Of a stretch of 64,000 bases of DNA, positions 15,622 to 24,385 are shown piece after piece; within the stretch, counting starts at the first letter, position 1, and each line of letters starts with the position of its first letter. Origin of the DNA: Saccharopolyspora hirsuta. Its GTDB lineage: Bacteria; Actinomycetota; Actinomycetes; Mycobacteriales; Pseudonocardiaceae. The translations under genes and the position numbers were made by a program. The notes under the pieces were generated by a model. It made no database searches and had not been told where the DNA came from. It worked only from the letters and a program-made list of their open reading frames with translations. The stretch lies in the NCBI RefSeq assembly GCF_008630535.1, contig NZ_VWPH01000005.1, forward strand, positions 434,001-498,000. The letters run 5' to 3'.

Positions 15622-16137
15622 TTACAGCACCTCCATCAGCGGGCCACCGGGCAGCGGGACGCCGAGCAGGTTGTTGAACGCCAGCCAGGTCAGCACCGAG
15701 ATGACCGCGGCGATCAGCGGGTCCCGCACGAAGTTCCGGCTGCCCAGCGAGTAGGCCGCGCCCCAGAACAGGATCGCCGCCGACGCCGGGAACCCGATCA
15801 CGTTGATCAGCGCCGCGTTCAGCAGGAAGAACCCGGACAGCAGCAGCAGGGTGCGCCAGTCGGTCGGCGCGTCCAGGTCGACGTCCTCGCCGCCCTCGGC
15901 CTCACCGCGGCCGCCGCGCAGCACGTCGCGGGCCAGCAGCACGGCGACGACCACCAGCAGCGCGCCGACCACGACCGGCACCGCCTTGGGGCCCACCGGG
16001 CCGCGCTGCGCGAAGTCGGTCGGGATGTTGATCGCGTCCACCAGAACCAGCACGCCGACCGCGAGCAGCAGGGCGCACAGCCCCAGCTCGGAGTGCGACT
16101 TCCACCAGCTCCGGCGTTCGTCCGCAGCGGAACTCAT
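15622..16137 (-). CDS. tctB: Tripartite tricarboxylate transporter, small permease subunit TctB
   Basis: 171 residues with four hydrophobic segments (about 18-36, 50-68, 97-115, 137-158) and a charged acidic loop between helices 2 and 3. The length, topology and position between tctC and tctA identify it as TctB, which is poorly conserved in sequence. Its ATG overlaps the tctC stop by 4 nt (ATGA). Confidence 0.92.
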   Translation of the reverse strand: MSSAADERRSWWKSHSELGLCALLLAVGVLVLVDAINIPTDFAQRGPVGPKAVPVVVGALLVVVAVLLARDVLRGGRGEAEGGEDVDLDAPTDWRTLLLLSGFFLLNAALINVIGFPASAAILFWGAAYSLGSRNFVRDPLIAAVISVLTWLAFNNLLGVPLPGGPLMEVL

Positions 16138-17126
16138 GCGGCCCCCAATTCCTTGAGCACCGACGCCACCCGGTCGTTCTCCGCCTTCAGGAAGGTGCCG
16201 AACGCGTCACCGGTCTGGAAGGCGTCCGACCAGCCGTTGAGCCGCATCGCCTCGCGCCACTGCTCGCTGTCGTGCAGCTTGGTGAACAGCGAGATCAGCT
16301 TCTTCCGCTCGTTGTCGCTGATGTCCGGCGGGGCGACGATGCCGCGCCAGTTGGTGAAGCTGACGTCCACCCCGGACTCCTGCAGGGTCGGGGCGTCGAT
16401 GCCCGGCACCCGCTCGGGGCTGGTCACCGCCAGCGCCCGCAGCTCGCCCGCGGCGATCTGGTCGCGGGTCTCGCCGATCCCGGACACGCCGAAGGCGACC
16501 TTGCTGCCCAGCACCGAGGCCATCAGCTCACCGCCGCCGTCGAAGGGTACGTAGTTGACGTCCTTGGCGGGCAGGCCGATCGCCCGCGCGGTCAGCATCG
16601 GGGCCAGGTGGTCCGGGCCGCCCGGCGAAGAACCGCCGCCCACCGGGACCGCGCCCGGGTTGGCCTTCCACGCCTCGATCAGCTCGCCGATGGTCCGGTA
16701 CGGCGAGCCCTTGGCCACCACGATCACGTCGGCTTCCTCGGTGAGCTTCGCGATCGGCGTGGTGTCCTGCAGCGACACCGGCGAGTGGTTGGTGTAGACC
16801 GACCCCACCACGCCCAGGCCCATGGACATCACCAGCGCGCCGTTGCCCGCCTCGTTGACCAACCGGCCCAGCCCGACCGTGCCACCCGCACCGGGCAGGT
16901 TGAAGACCTCGGTCGGCCCGTTCAGCCCGGTGTCCTCGATGGCCTTCACCGCGGTCCGCGCGGTGATGTCGTAGCCACCGCCGGGGGTGTTGGGCACCAT
17001 GACCCGCAGACCGCGGATCTGGGACCCCGCGGCTTCGTCCCGCCCCGAACCCGCCAGGGGTGGCACCACTAACACCAGCAGTGCTGCGCCCAGCACCGCC
17101 AGCGCCACTTTCAGCTTGCGCATCAT
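16134..17126 (-). CDS. tctC: Tripartite tricarboxylate transporter, substrate-binding protein TctC
   Basis: 330 residues. The start is set at the double ATG at 17126/17123, preceded by GTGAGGTG, rather than at a longer frame reaching 17153. The N-terminus MMRKLKVALAVLGAALLVLVV is an export signal without an obvious lipobox. The mature protein has the Bug/TctC features: VMVPNTPGGGYDITAR, FNLPGAGGTVGL and a Pro-rich APTLQESGVDV segment. Such proteins bind citrate, tartrate or related carboxylates. A D-malate/tartrate dehydrogenase gene lies elsewhere in the window, but any link is speculative. Confidence 0.93.
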   Translation of the reverse strand: MMRKLKVALAVLGAALLVLVVPPLAGSGRDEAAGSQIRGLRVMVPNTPGGGYDITARTAVKAIEDTGLNGPTEVFNLPGAGGTVGLGRLVNEAGNGALVMSMGLGVVGSVYTNHSPVSLQDTTPIAKLTEEADVIVVAKGSPYRTIGELIEAWKANPGAVPVGGGSSPGGPDHLAPMLTARAIGLPAKDVNYVPFDGGGELMASVLGSKVAFGVSGIGETRDQIAAGELRALAVTSPERVPGIDAPTLQESGVDVSFTNWRGIVAPPDISDNERKKLISLFTKLHDSEQWREAMRLNGWSDAFQTGDAFGTFLKAENDRVASVLKELGAA

Positions 17127-17247
17127 CACCTCACTGTGATCCCGATCTCGCACTGACCGGGTGGTGGGTGATCATCCCCCGCGCGACGCGAACCGTCTCG
17201 GTTTCGGGGCTATCGAAAGTTGCGGAAGTTCTGTAACCGGGTGCCGG

Positions 17248-18765
17248 TCAGTTCACGCAGGGGATCCCGTCGGCGGTGATCGTGCCACCGCTCGGCTGCT
17301 CGGGCGACTGCCGGACGAGCCCGTCGAGCTGGAGCCGCGGGGCGGCGGCGAAGTGCTGTGCGCCCGGCCCGTCGTAGTCGTCGCCCAGCACGACCCTGAT
17401 GCGCCCACCGCTGAGCGCGGGATCGGGTTCGACGGGCAGCCCGCCGAGGTGTTCGGCGACGAAGCGGGCCGCCTCGTCGTTGCCGGGCGTGAAGAGCACG
17501 TGCGAGGTGGCGGTTTCGGGGCCGTTGCCGACGTTGCCGACCGGGATTCCCTCGGAGTTCAGCTCGTCCTGCACGCGCGAGGCCAGGCCGGTGATGCCGG
17601 TGCCGTTGAGCACGTCCACCACGCTGGTGTTCAGGCTGTCGGGCCGCGGCTGTTCGGCGGGCAGGCCTTCGTTGACCCGCTGGATCATCAGCTGCACCTT
17701 GCGCGGGTTGACCTTGACGGCCATCCCGTCGTGCGGGGTGTCGTACTCGGGGTCCTCGACCGGGATGGTGTCGAAGGTGATGTTGCCCCCGGCCAGGCCC
17801 TGCAGCTGCCCGGCGAAGGCGAGCACGTCCAGGCCCTCGTCGAGCACCACGGACTGCTGCACCGAGTCGAACATCCGGTTCAGCTTCGCCGGGTTGGTCA
17901 GGGTCCCGGTGGACAGCATTGAGCGCGCCAGCCCGGCCATGAAAGCCTGCTGCCGCTGCACCCGGTCCAGGTCGCCGCGTGGCAGACCGTGCCGCTGCCG
18001 GACGAAGGCCAGCGCGTCCCCGCCGGAGATCACCTGGTGCCCGGCCGGGAAGCGCGCCCCGGAGAAGGGGTCGTCCACCGCGTTGTTCAGGCACACCTCG
18101 ACGCCGCCGATCGCCTGGGTGAGCTGGTAGAAGCCGAGCAGGTTGACCTCGGCGTAGTGGTCGACGTTGACGCCGGTGAGCTGCTCGACGGTGCGCACCA
18201 GCAGCTTGCGACCCGCGTCGTTGGACCGGCGCTCCAGCTCGGCGGGGTCGGACACGCCCTCGGACTGCAGTTCGGCGCGCGCGGTGGCCTTGCCCCGCCC
18301 GTACGCGGAGTTGATCTTGTGCTGGCCGTGGCCGTCCGGGATCGACACGTAGGAGTCGCGCGGCAGCGAGTAGGCGACCGCGCGGGAGCGGTCCTCCGGG
18401 ATGTGCAGCAGGATCAGCGTGTCGGTCAGGCTGGACCCGCTGTCCCCGGTGCGCAGCTCGCGCAGCATCTCCTCCGGCAGCGCGTTGCCCTGCGCGTCGG
18501 TGCGGCCGTCCAACCCGACCAGCAGGATGTCCACCGCGCCGTCCGGCCCCGCCCCCGAGGTCACGTCGCTGGTCGCCATCCCGCCCTGCAACCGGCCGAA
18601 CGTGGACCACAGGTAGCCGCTGAACGCGAACACCGCGGTCGAGGCCAGCGCGACGGCGATGCGGGCCCCGGTCCGCCACCCGCGCCGACCTCGCGCCGGG
18701 CGCACCCGGGCGATGGGCACCGTGTGATCGTCGCGGTCGGAACCAGGTCGGGCACCACCGATCAC
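17248..18765 (-). CDS. LytR-CpsA-Psr (LCP) family protein with C-terminal LytR_C domain
   Basis: 505 residues from a GTG. A cytoplasmic Arg-rich tail (1-31) precedes one membrane helix (about 34-52). The extracellular LCP domain follows, with VDILLVGLDGR, SLTDTLILLHI, YSLPRDSYVSIP and GGDALAFVRQRHG. The Asp and Arg residues in these stretches bind magnesium and the pyrophosphate of the lipid-linked donor. The C-terminal part (SVVDVLNGTGITGLASRVQDEL) is a LytR_C domain. LCP enzymes attach arabinogalactan, teichoic acid or capsule to peptidoglycan. Confidence 0.93.
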   Translation of the reverse strand: MIGGARPGSDRDDHTVPIARVRPARGRRGWRTGARIAVALASTAVFAFSGYLWSTFGRLQGGMATSDVTSGAGPDGAVDILLVGLDGRTDAQGNALPEEMLRELRTGDSGSSLTDTLILLHIPEDRSRAVAYSLPRDSYVSIPDGHGQHKINSAYGRGKATARAELQSEGVSDPAELERRSNDAGRKLLVRTVEQLTGVNVDHYAEVNLLGFYQLTQAIGGVEVCLNNAVDDPFSGARFPAGHQVISGGDALAFVRQRHGLPRGDLDRVQRQQAFMAGLARSMLSTGTLTNPAKLNRMFDSVQQSVVLDEGLDVLAFAGQLQGLAGGNITFDTIPVEDPEYDTPHDGMAVKVNPRKVQLMIQRVNEGLPAEQPRPDSLNTSVVDVLNGTGITGLASRVQDELNSEGIPVGNVGNGPETATSHVLFTPGNDEAARFVAEHLGGLPVEPDPALSGGRIRVVLGDDYDGPGAQHFAAAPRLQLDGLVRQSPEQPSGGTITADGIPCVN

Positions 18766-18961
18766 CGGATCTCCTCACCTCACCCAGTCGGGCCACGCGG
18801 ACGGCCGTCGCCGAGCCTACTCGCCCCCGCGGCGCGGAAGTCGATCACGTTCGCCGGGCGGCCGACGACCGCGGACCACCCTGATGGGTAGACTCCGGAT
18901 AGCGCATCCGCAGGCCGCCTGACCTCGGGACCAGGTGGCCGAACAGCGAGGAGTTACTGCC

Positions 18962-19165
18962 ATGGGTTCGCTCAGTGCCTGGCACTGGCTGATCGTGCTC
19001 GCCGCGGTCGTGCTGTTGTTCGGCTCGGCGAAGCTGCCCCAGATGGCCCGCTCGCTCGGCCAGTCCGCCCGCGTCCTCAAGGCCGAGGCGCGCGGCATGA
19101 AGGCCGACGAGGAAGCGGCCAAGCAGCACGCCGTCGACAACGACGACAAGCCGCAGAAGAGCTGA
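18962..19165 (+). CDS. tatA: Twin-arginine translocase subunit TatA
   Basis: 67 residues: a short N-terminal membrane helix ([20 protein letters not shown]), the FG/hinge motif and LP, then the amphipathic helix ([17 protein letters not shown]) and a charged tail. TatA oligomers form the pore of the Tat system for folded proteins. No tatC is nearby, which is usual in actinobacteria where tatA and tatC are unlinked from many neighbours. The start ATG is the one directly before the helix. Confidence 0.95.
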   Translation: MGSLSAWHWLIVLAAVVLLFGSAKLPQMARSLGQSARVLKAEARGMKADEEAAKQHAVDNDDKPQKS

Positions 19166-19173
19166 CCGCTCGA

Positions 19174-19220
19174 ACCGAGGAGCTCCCCCGCCGACCGGGT
19201 CGACGGGGGAGCTCCTCGGT
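19174..19220. terminator. Bidirectional hairpin terminator between tatA and the siderophore-binding gene
   Basis: Perfect 17-bp inverted repeat: arms 19174-19190 and 19204-19220 with a 13-nt loop. It lies between the convergent tatA (+) and the binding-protein gene (-), so it can end transcription from both. Confidence 0.85.
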
Positions 19221-19232
19221 GTTCCGGGCCGA

Positions 19233-20237
19233 TCAGGCCCTGGCCAGGCCCGCCTCCAGCTGGTCGGCGAGCTTGTTCATGATCTTCGCGTAGCTGGCGT
19301 AGCTCATCGGGGCGACCGCGTCCCACTCGGCGAAGCGGTCCGCGGCGGCGGCCGGGTGCGCGGCGAAGACCGGGTTCTGCTTCATCTGCTCCGGCTTCAT
19401 CGACGCCGACCGGGCATCCCACAGCAGGATGTCGCCCGGGTAGGCGTTGGCGTTCTCCCAGGACAGCCGCTCGAAGTAGCCGCCACCGGCGAGGTCGGGG
19501 TTCTTCGGCGTGGTGATCGGCAGGCCGAGCTCCTTGACGTAGTAGTCCAGGTCGGGATTGCGCGCGGGCACCACCACGAAGTACTCCTCCTTGGTGCCGC
19601 CCACGGCCAGGATCGACTTGCCCTCGGCGCGCATCCGGGCCCCGATGTCGCGCAGCCGCTGCGCGGCGGCGTTGAACGCCTCCTCGTCGGCCTTCACCTT
19701 CGTGGACTCGACATCGGCGCCGAGCGCGCGGGCCAGCTCCTTGTACTTGCCGATCGCCTCGGGCAGCGAGATGCCGGACTGCTGCACCCCGACCGTCGGC
19801 ACGATCCGCTTGACCGCGTCCTCCTGGTCCTGCACCAGGTGCCACAGGCCGGGGAACTCCGCGTACTTGCCGCTGACCACCAGGTCGGGCTGCAGGGAGG
19901 TCAAGCGCTCCAGGTTCACCTCGCCGTAGCCGGGGCCGGTGACGTCGGTGACCTGCGCCGGGTCGATGCTGCCCGCCTCCGGCTCGGTGGAACCGTCGTC
20001 GCGCACCAGCGGGCCGAACGTCCCGGCGATCGGCACGCCGAAGTCCTTGAGCGCGCCGGCCGCCGAGACCTGCGCGACGATCCGCTCGGGGCGGTGGTCG
20101 GTGGTCACCGTGATCCCGCGATCATCGGTGTAGGACCAACCGCCCTCCCCCCCGCCTTCCGGCGCGGGCGAGCCGCACCCCGCCAGCACTCCCACGGCCG
20201 CCAACGACGCGGCTGCGGCTCGGATCTTGTGACGCAC
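19233..20237 (-). CDS. Siderophore ABC transporter substrate-binding lipoprotein
   Basis: 334 residues from a GTG. The N-terminus MRHKIRAAAASLAAVGVLAGC is a lipoprotein signal with lipobox LAGC. The mature part has the FecB/FepB layout: ITVTTDHRPERIVAQVSAAGALKDFGV, then LERLTSLQPDLVVSGKY, and a long linker helix before the second lobe (ILAVGGTKEEYFVV). It should capture an iron(III)-siderophore for import. No permease or ATPase genes are adjacent. It shares an iron box with the divergent siderophore-interacting protein gene. Confidence 0.9.
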   Translation of the reverse strand: MRHKIRAAAASLAAVGVLAGCGSPAPEGGGEGGWSYTDDRGITVTTDHRPERIVAQVSAAGALKDFGVPIAGTFGPLVRDDGSTEPEAGSIDPAQVTDVTGPGYGEVNLERLTSLQPDLVVSGKYAEFPGLWHLVQDQEDAVKRIVPTVGVQQSGISLPEAIGKYKELARALGADVESTKVKADEEAFNAAAQRLRDIGARMRAEGKSILAVGGTKEEYFVVVPARNPDLDYYVKELGLPITTPKNPDLAGGGYFERLSWENANAYPGDILLWDARSASMKPEQMKQNPVFAAHPAAAADRFAEWDAVAPMSYASYAKIMNKLADQLEAGLARA

Positions 20238-20256
20238 ACCAACCTCCCCAAATCTG

Positions 20257-20275
20257 TAAGGCTAGGCTAACCTAG
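20257..20275. promoter_or_regulatory. Iron box (IdeR/DmdR-type operator)
   Basis: TAAGGCTAGGCTAACCTAG matches the actinobacterial iron-box consensus TTAGGTTAGSCTAACCTAA at 16 of 19 positions by eye. It sits between the divergent siderophore-binding and siderophore-interacting genes, where binding by iron-loaded repressor would silence both. Confidence 0.8.
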
Positions 20276-20299
20276 CACCTGATCTCGGGAGGTTCACGG

Positions 20300-21223
20300 A
20301 TGGCAGGTACGCAGACCGTCGAGCACCGGCCGGACTACCGGCTGTTCCCCGTCGAGGTGGCGCGGGTGCAGCGGCTCGGGCCCAGCTTCGTCCGCATCAC
20401 CTTCACCGCGGAATGCCTGCGCGGCTTCGGCGCCGGTGGGGACGACCAGCGGATCAAGCTCGTGCTGCCGCAACCCGGTCGCACCATCGCGGACTTCCCG
20501 GAGGGCGCCGACTGGTACCAGCGGTGGCTGGCGCAGCCCGACGAGATACGCCCGACGCTGCGCACCTACACCGTCCGCGCCTTCCGCCCGGACGACGCCG
20601 AGCTCGACGTCGACTTCGTGCTGCACGGGGTCGCCGACGGGCACGGCGGCCCCGCGTCCACCTGGGCCGCGGCCGCGCGCCCCGGCCAGCAGATCGGGCT
20701 GCTCGGCCCGGACCGCCCCGGCCGCGGGCGCCCGTGGGGCTGCGAGTGGGCCCCGCCGGAATCGGCCAGCCACCTGGTGCTGGCCGGTGACGAGACCGCG
20801 GTGCCCGCGGTCGCCGCGATCGTCGAGAGCCTGCCGCCGTGCGCCCGCGGCGTGGTCTGCCTCGAGGTGCCCGAGGAGCTGGACCGCCAGGACTGGCAGG
20901 TGCCCTCCGGGGTCGAGGTGCGGTGGTTCTCCCGCTGCGCGGGCGCGCCGCACGGCAAGCTGCTGGAGGAAGGTGTGGCCAGCGCGCTCGCCGAGCTCCA
21001 CCCGCGGTCGGCCTCCGGTGCCGCCGAGCTCGACGACATCGACGTGGACACCGAGACGCTGTGGGACGTGCCCGCGCAGGACACCGCGCCGAGCCGCCTC
21101 TACGGGTGGCTGGCCGGTGAGGCGGGGGTGATCAAGCGGTTGCGCCGCATGCTGGTCGCCGACTACGGCATCCCGAAGCAGTCGGTGGCCTTCATGGGCT
21201 ACTGGCGCGAGGGCCGCAGCTGA
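20300..21223 (+). CDS. Siderophore-interacting protein (FAD-dependent ferric-siderophore reductase)
   Basis: 307 residues, ATG preceded by GGGAGG. It is of the ViuB/YqjH type: FAD-binding segment RPTLRTYTVRAFR (about 94-106), an NADPH-domain start at LVLAGDETAVPAVAAI (about 159-174) and the C-terminal FMGYWREGR signature. These cytoplasmic enzymes release iron from imported siderophores by reduction with NAD(P)H. Expression should rise under iron limitation through the shared iron box. Confidence 0.93.
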   Translation: MAGTQTVEHRPDYRLFPVEVARVQRLGPSFVRITFTAECLRGFGAGGDDQRIKLVLPQPGRTIADFPEGADWYQRWLAQPDEIRPTLRTYTVRAFRPDDAELDVDFVLHGVADGHGGPASTWAAAARPGQQIGLLGPDRPGRGRPWGCEWAPPESASHLVLAGDETAVPAVAAIVESLPPCARGVVCLEVPEELDRQDWQVPSGVEVRWFSRCAGAPHGKLLEEGVASALAELHPRSASGAAELDDIDVDTETLWDVPAQDTAPSRLYGWLAGEAGVIKRLRRMLVADYGIPKQSVAFMGYWREGRS

Positions 21224-21317
21224 CCCGATCCGGCCGCTCCTGTCGGTGCTCCCCACTACTGTTCCAGCGACTCCGCCGGTCTAGAGTCGCAACAGGAGCA
21301 GCCGAAAGGGGGACGCC

Positions 21318-22304
21318 ATGGGCCCCACCATGGTCGTCGAGGACTTCGCCACCGCGGCCGATCCGTACCGGCGCGAGCTGCTGGCTCACTGCTACCGGAT
21401 GCTCGGCTCGCTCCACGACGCCGAGGACCTGGTGCAGGAGACCTACCTGCGCGCCTGGCGCGCCTACGACCGGTTCGAGGGCCGCTCGTCGCTGCGCACC
21501 TGGCTGTACAAGATCGCCACGACGGCCTGCCTGACCGCGCTGGAGAACCGCAAGCGCCGCCCGCTGCCGACCGGGCTCGGCGGGCCCAGCGAGATCCCCG
21601 GCGACGAGCTGGTGGAGCGGTCCGAGATCCCCTGGCTGGAGCCGATCCCGGACGCCGCCCTGGTGGACGACCCGACCGACCCGGCCGCCATCGTCAGCGC
21701 GCGGGAGAGCACCCGGTTGGCGTTCATCGCCGCCCTCCAGCACCTGCCCGCCCGGCAGCGCGCGGTGCTGGTGCTGCGCGACGTGCTCAGGTGGAAGGCC
21801 GCCGAGGTCGCCGAGGCCATCGGCACCAGCACGGCGGCGGTCAACAGCATGCTGCAGCGCGCCCGGGCACAGCTCGCCGAGGTCAAGCCCTCGCCGGACG
21901 ACACGCCCGCTCCGCTGACCGACGAGCAGCAGCGGCTGCTGGACCGCTACGTGACGGCCTTCGAGGCCAAGGACATCTCCGCCATCGTGCAGCTGTTCAC
22001 CGCCGAAGCGGTGTGGGAGATGCCGCCGTTCGTCAACTGGGTGCGCGGTGCCGAGCAGATCGGTCGGCTGGTGGACCTCAAGTGCCCCGCCGGGCCGGGC
22101 GACCTGCGGCTGCTGCCCGCGCGGGCCAACGGCCAGGCCGCCTTCGGCGTCTACCGGCGCGCGCCCGACGGGGTGTTCCGGCCGTTCCACCTGCAGGTCC
22201 TGGAGCTCGACGGCAGCGCGGTCCGGCACACCGTCGCCTTCTTCGACGTCAGCGTGTTCCCGGCCTTCGGACTGCCCGACACCTGCCCGGAGCGGCGCGA
22301 CTAG
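21318..22304 (+). CDS. ECF sigma factor of the SigG/TIGR02960 type with C-terminal SnoaL-like domain
   Basis: 328 residues; AAAGGGGGA precedes the ATG. Region 2 is LLAHCYRMLGSLHDAEDLVQETYLRAWRAYDRF (about 20-53) and region 4 is LQHLPARQRAVLVLRDVLRWKAAEVAEAIGTS (about 141-172). From about 200 the protein continues as a SnoaL/NTF2-like fold (LLDRYVTAFEAKDISAIVQLF), a fused sensor-type tail found in this ECF group in place of an anti-sigma factor. Possible ligands and targets are unknown. It converges with the next gene, with overlapping stops. Confidence 0.9.
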   Translation: MGPTMVVEDFATAADPYRRELLAHCYRMLGSLHDAEDLVQETYLRAWRAYDRFEGRSSLRTWLYKIATTACLTALENRKRRPLPTGLGGPSEIPGDELVERSEIPWLEPIPDAALVDDPTDPAAIVSARESTRLAFIAALQHLPARQRAVLVLRDVLRWKAAEVAEAIGTSTAAVNSMLQRARAQLAEVKPSPDDTPAPLTDEQQRLLDRYVTAFEAKDISAIVQLFTAEAVWEMPPFVNWVRGAEQIGRLVDLKCPAGPGDLRLLPARANGQAAFGVYRRAPDGVFRPFHLQVLELDGSAVRHTVAFFDVSVFPAFGLPDTCPERRD

Positions 22305-23089
22305 TCGAGCGGGTGCTCGGCCAGGAAACCCAGCACCGCGGCGGAGGCCTCCGCCCGCTTCTCCTCGAAGTAGGCGTGCCGGGCCCCGTCCAGGTAGTGC
22401 ACCTCCGCGCCCGGGATGCGGTTGGCGAGGATCAGGGCGTTGTCCACCGGGCTGAACGCGTCGTCGGTGCCGTGCAGCACCAGCGTCGGCGCGGTGATCT
22501 GGTCCAGCACCGCCCAGCTGTCGTGGGCGTTGCTGGCGCGCAGGTGCCCGCGGCGGGCGTGGCCGGGCATCGGGCCGCCGAGCGTCACGTACGGGCCCGG
22601 GTTCTCGCGCACCCATTCCGGGCTGTACATCAGGTCGATCAGGACCTCGCGGGCGGCGTCCGCCGACGGCTGCGCCAGCGCCCGGGTGATCTCCGGGGCG
22701 GCCCGCAGCCCGTGCACTCCCCCGACCGAGGTGCAGCCCAGGACCAGGGCACCGACGTGGTCCGGGTAGTCGATCGCCAGCCACTGGGCGACCTTGCCGC
22801 CCATCGACGTCCCGTACACGTGCGCGCGGGCGATGCCGAGCTCGTCGAGGACGCAGACCACGTCGGTGGCGAAGCGGCGGACGCTGTACTCGGCGTCGGC
22901 GGGCTTGTCGCTCCGCCCGGTGCCCAGGTAGTCCAGCACGATCACCTGGTGCTCCGCCTCGAAGTCGGCGCGCACGTTGTCCCACCAGTGGTGGGTGTTG
23001 GCCTGCCCGCTGAGCAGGACCAGCGGTTCCCCGCTGCCGTGCGCTTCGTAGTAGATCTCGGCTTGGTCGGCGCTTTTCACGAACGGCAC
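22301..23089 (-). CDS. Alpha/beta hydrolase
   Basis: 262 residues from a GTG. The nucleophile elbow is GTSMGG (S95), an Asp lies in HGTDDAFSP and the His in GARHAYFEE. The DYLGTGRSDKP segment is typical of alpha/beta-fold esterases and lactonases. It overlaps the sigma-factor gene tail-to-tail by 4 nt. Being next to a SigG-like sigma factor does not by itself identify the substrate. Confidence 0.82.
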   Translation of the reverse strand: MPFVKSADQAEIYYEAHGSGEPLVLLSGQANTHHWWDNVRADFEAEHQVIVLDYLGTGRSDKPADAEYSVRRFATDVVCVLDELGIARAHVYGTSMGGKVAQWLAIDYPDHVGALVLGCTSVGGVHGLRAAPEITRALAQPSADAAREVLIDLMYSPEWVRENPGPYVTLGGPMPGHARRGHLRASNAHDSWAVLDQITAPTLVLHGTDDAFSPVDNALILANRIPGAEVHYLDGARHAYFEEKRAEASAAVLGFLAEHPLD

Positions 23090-23141
23090 ACCACCATCCT
23101 AGGGATCGCCTCCGCTGTGCTGGGCGACCAGAGGTGCTCTA

Positions 23142-24152
23142 ATGCCCGGTATGACCGGCCCGGAGCCGATTCGCCTGACCCAGTACGCGCACGGTGGCGG
23201 GTGCGCGTGCAAGATCCCGCCCGGCGAGCTGGAGGCGGTGCTGGGCGGGCTGCCCACCGACGTGACCGAGCCCGCTGCGCAGCTGCTGGTCGGCGTCGCC
23301 ACCGGCGACGACGCGGCGGTGGTGCGCGCGGAAGGCGGCCCCGGGATCGTGGTCACCACGGACTTCTTCACCCCGGTGGTGGACGATGCGCGCGACTGGG
23401 GGCGCATCGCAGCGGCCAACGCGCTGTCCGATGTGTACGCGATGGGCGGCACGCCGGTCGTCGCGGTGAACCTGCTCGGCTGGCCCCGCGACGTCCTGCC
23501 GTTCGAGCTGGCCGCGGAGGTGCTGCGGGGCGGCGGCGAGGTCGCGGCGGCGGCCGGGTGCCACCTCGGCGGCGGGCACAGCATCGACGACCCCGAACCC
23601 AAGTACGGCATGGCGGTGACCGGCCTGGTCGACCCGGACCGGTTGCTGCGCAACGACGCCGCGCGCCCCGGGCAGCCGCTGTCGTTGACCAAGCCGCTGG
23701 GCATCGGCGTGCTCAACACCCGCCACAAGCGCACCGGAGAACGCTTCCCGCAGGCCGTCGAGGCGATGACTGCGCTCAACCGGGACGCGGCCGCGGCGGC
23801 GCTGCGGGCGGGCGCGGTGTGCGCCACCGACGTCACCGGGTTCGGGTTGCTCGGGCACCTGTTCAAGATGATGCGCGCCTCGGGGACCTCCGCCGAGCTC
23901 GACATCGCCGCGGTGCCGTACCTCGACGGCGCGCGGGACGCCGTGCGCGCGGGTTTCGTCAGCGGTGGCACGCGGCGCAACCTGGACTGGGTCCGGCCGC
24001 ACCTCGACGCCGGTGCCGCACCTGACGAGGACCAGCTGCTGCTCGCCGACGCGCAGACCTCGGGCGGCCTGCTGGTGGTCGGCGAAGTTCCCGGCGCGCC
24101 GGTGATCGGCCACGTCCTGCCCGCGGCCGACGCGGTGATCGCGCTGCGCTGA
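23142..24152 (+). CDS. selD: Selenide, water dikinase (selenophosphate synthetase) SelD
   Basis: 336 residues, about the usual length for SelD. The N-terminal glycine-rich loop reads GGGCACKIP with Cys21 at the catalytic position and K24, so this is the Cys rather than the selenocysteine form. Further signatures are TGDDAAVV, TTDFFTPVVDD, AANALSDVYAMGG, CHLGGGHSIDDPEPKYG and CATDVTGFGLLGHL. SelD makes selenophosphate from selenide and ATP for selenocysteine tRNA or selenouridine. No selA, selB, tRNA-Sec or mnmH was seen in the window. AGAGGT 6 nt upstream favours the ATG at 23142 over the one at 23151. Confidence 0.95.
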   Translation: MPGMTGPEPIRLTQYAHGGGCACKIPPGELEAVLGGLPTDVTEPAAQLLVGVATGDDAAVVRAEGGPGIVVTTDFFTPVVDDARDWGRIAAANALSDVYAMGGTPVVAVNLLGWPRDVLPFELAAEVLRGGGEVAAAAGCHLGGGHSIDDPEPKYGMAVTGLVDPDRLLRNDAARPGQPLSLTKPLGIGVLNTRHKRTGERFPQAVEAMTALNRDAAAAALRAGAVCATDVTGFGLLGHLFKMMRASGTSAELDIAAVPYLDGARDAVRAGFVSGGTRRNLDWVRPHLDAGAAPDEDQLLLADAQTSGGLLVVGEVPGAPVIGHVLPAADAVIALR

Positions 24153-24185
24153 GGCGCCCACATGGTGGGCAGCGGTCGGGTTCCG

Positions 24186-24215
24186 TTGACGTTGCGGCGA
24201 TTCCGGTTCTAGCGT
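24186..24215 (+). promoter_or_regulatory. Promoter of the leader peptide and monooxygenase operon
   Basis: TTGACG at 24186-24191 and TAGCGT at 24210-24215, 18 bp apart. The expected start of transcription is about 24222, at or one base before the leader peptide ATG, which implies a leaderless message. Confidence 0.55.
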
Positions 24216-24222
24216 TCAGGGC

Positions 24223-24303
24223 ATGGCGCATCCGGTGCAGCTGGTCACCAGGGACCACGTGGATCTCCTCCGGGTCATCTCCGCCGCCTGTCCGCGGCCC
24301 TGA
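24223..24303 (+). CDS. Cysteine-type leader peptide (sulfur-regulation uORF)
   Basis: A 26-residue frame MAHPVQLVTRDHVDLLRVIS followed by AACPRP and a stop. It matches the actinobacterial putative leader peptide pattern (R-HVDLLRV-SA-C-R) found before sulfur and cysteine genes. The Cys codon near the end can make ribosomes pause when cysteine is scarce and so control the genes downstream. It begins 163 nt before a monooxygenase gene and has a promoter placed for a leaderless start. The match is by recognition of the pattern only. Confidence 0.75.
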   Translation: MAHPVQLVTRDHVDLLRVISAACPRP

Positions 24304-24385
24304 CGCCGCGCACCCCTCCCTCTTTCTCCACTGTGGACGTATTCGGTCCGCGGTGCTCCACGCCCGCAGGAAGGACGACCTGCAC

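Noticed and set aside
23090-23141. tRNA-Sec next to selD
   Set aside because: The 52-nt gap is too short for any tRNA, and I saw no cloverleaf on the other side either.
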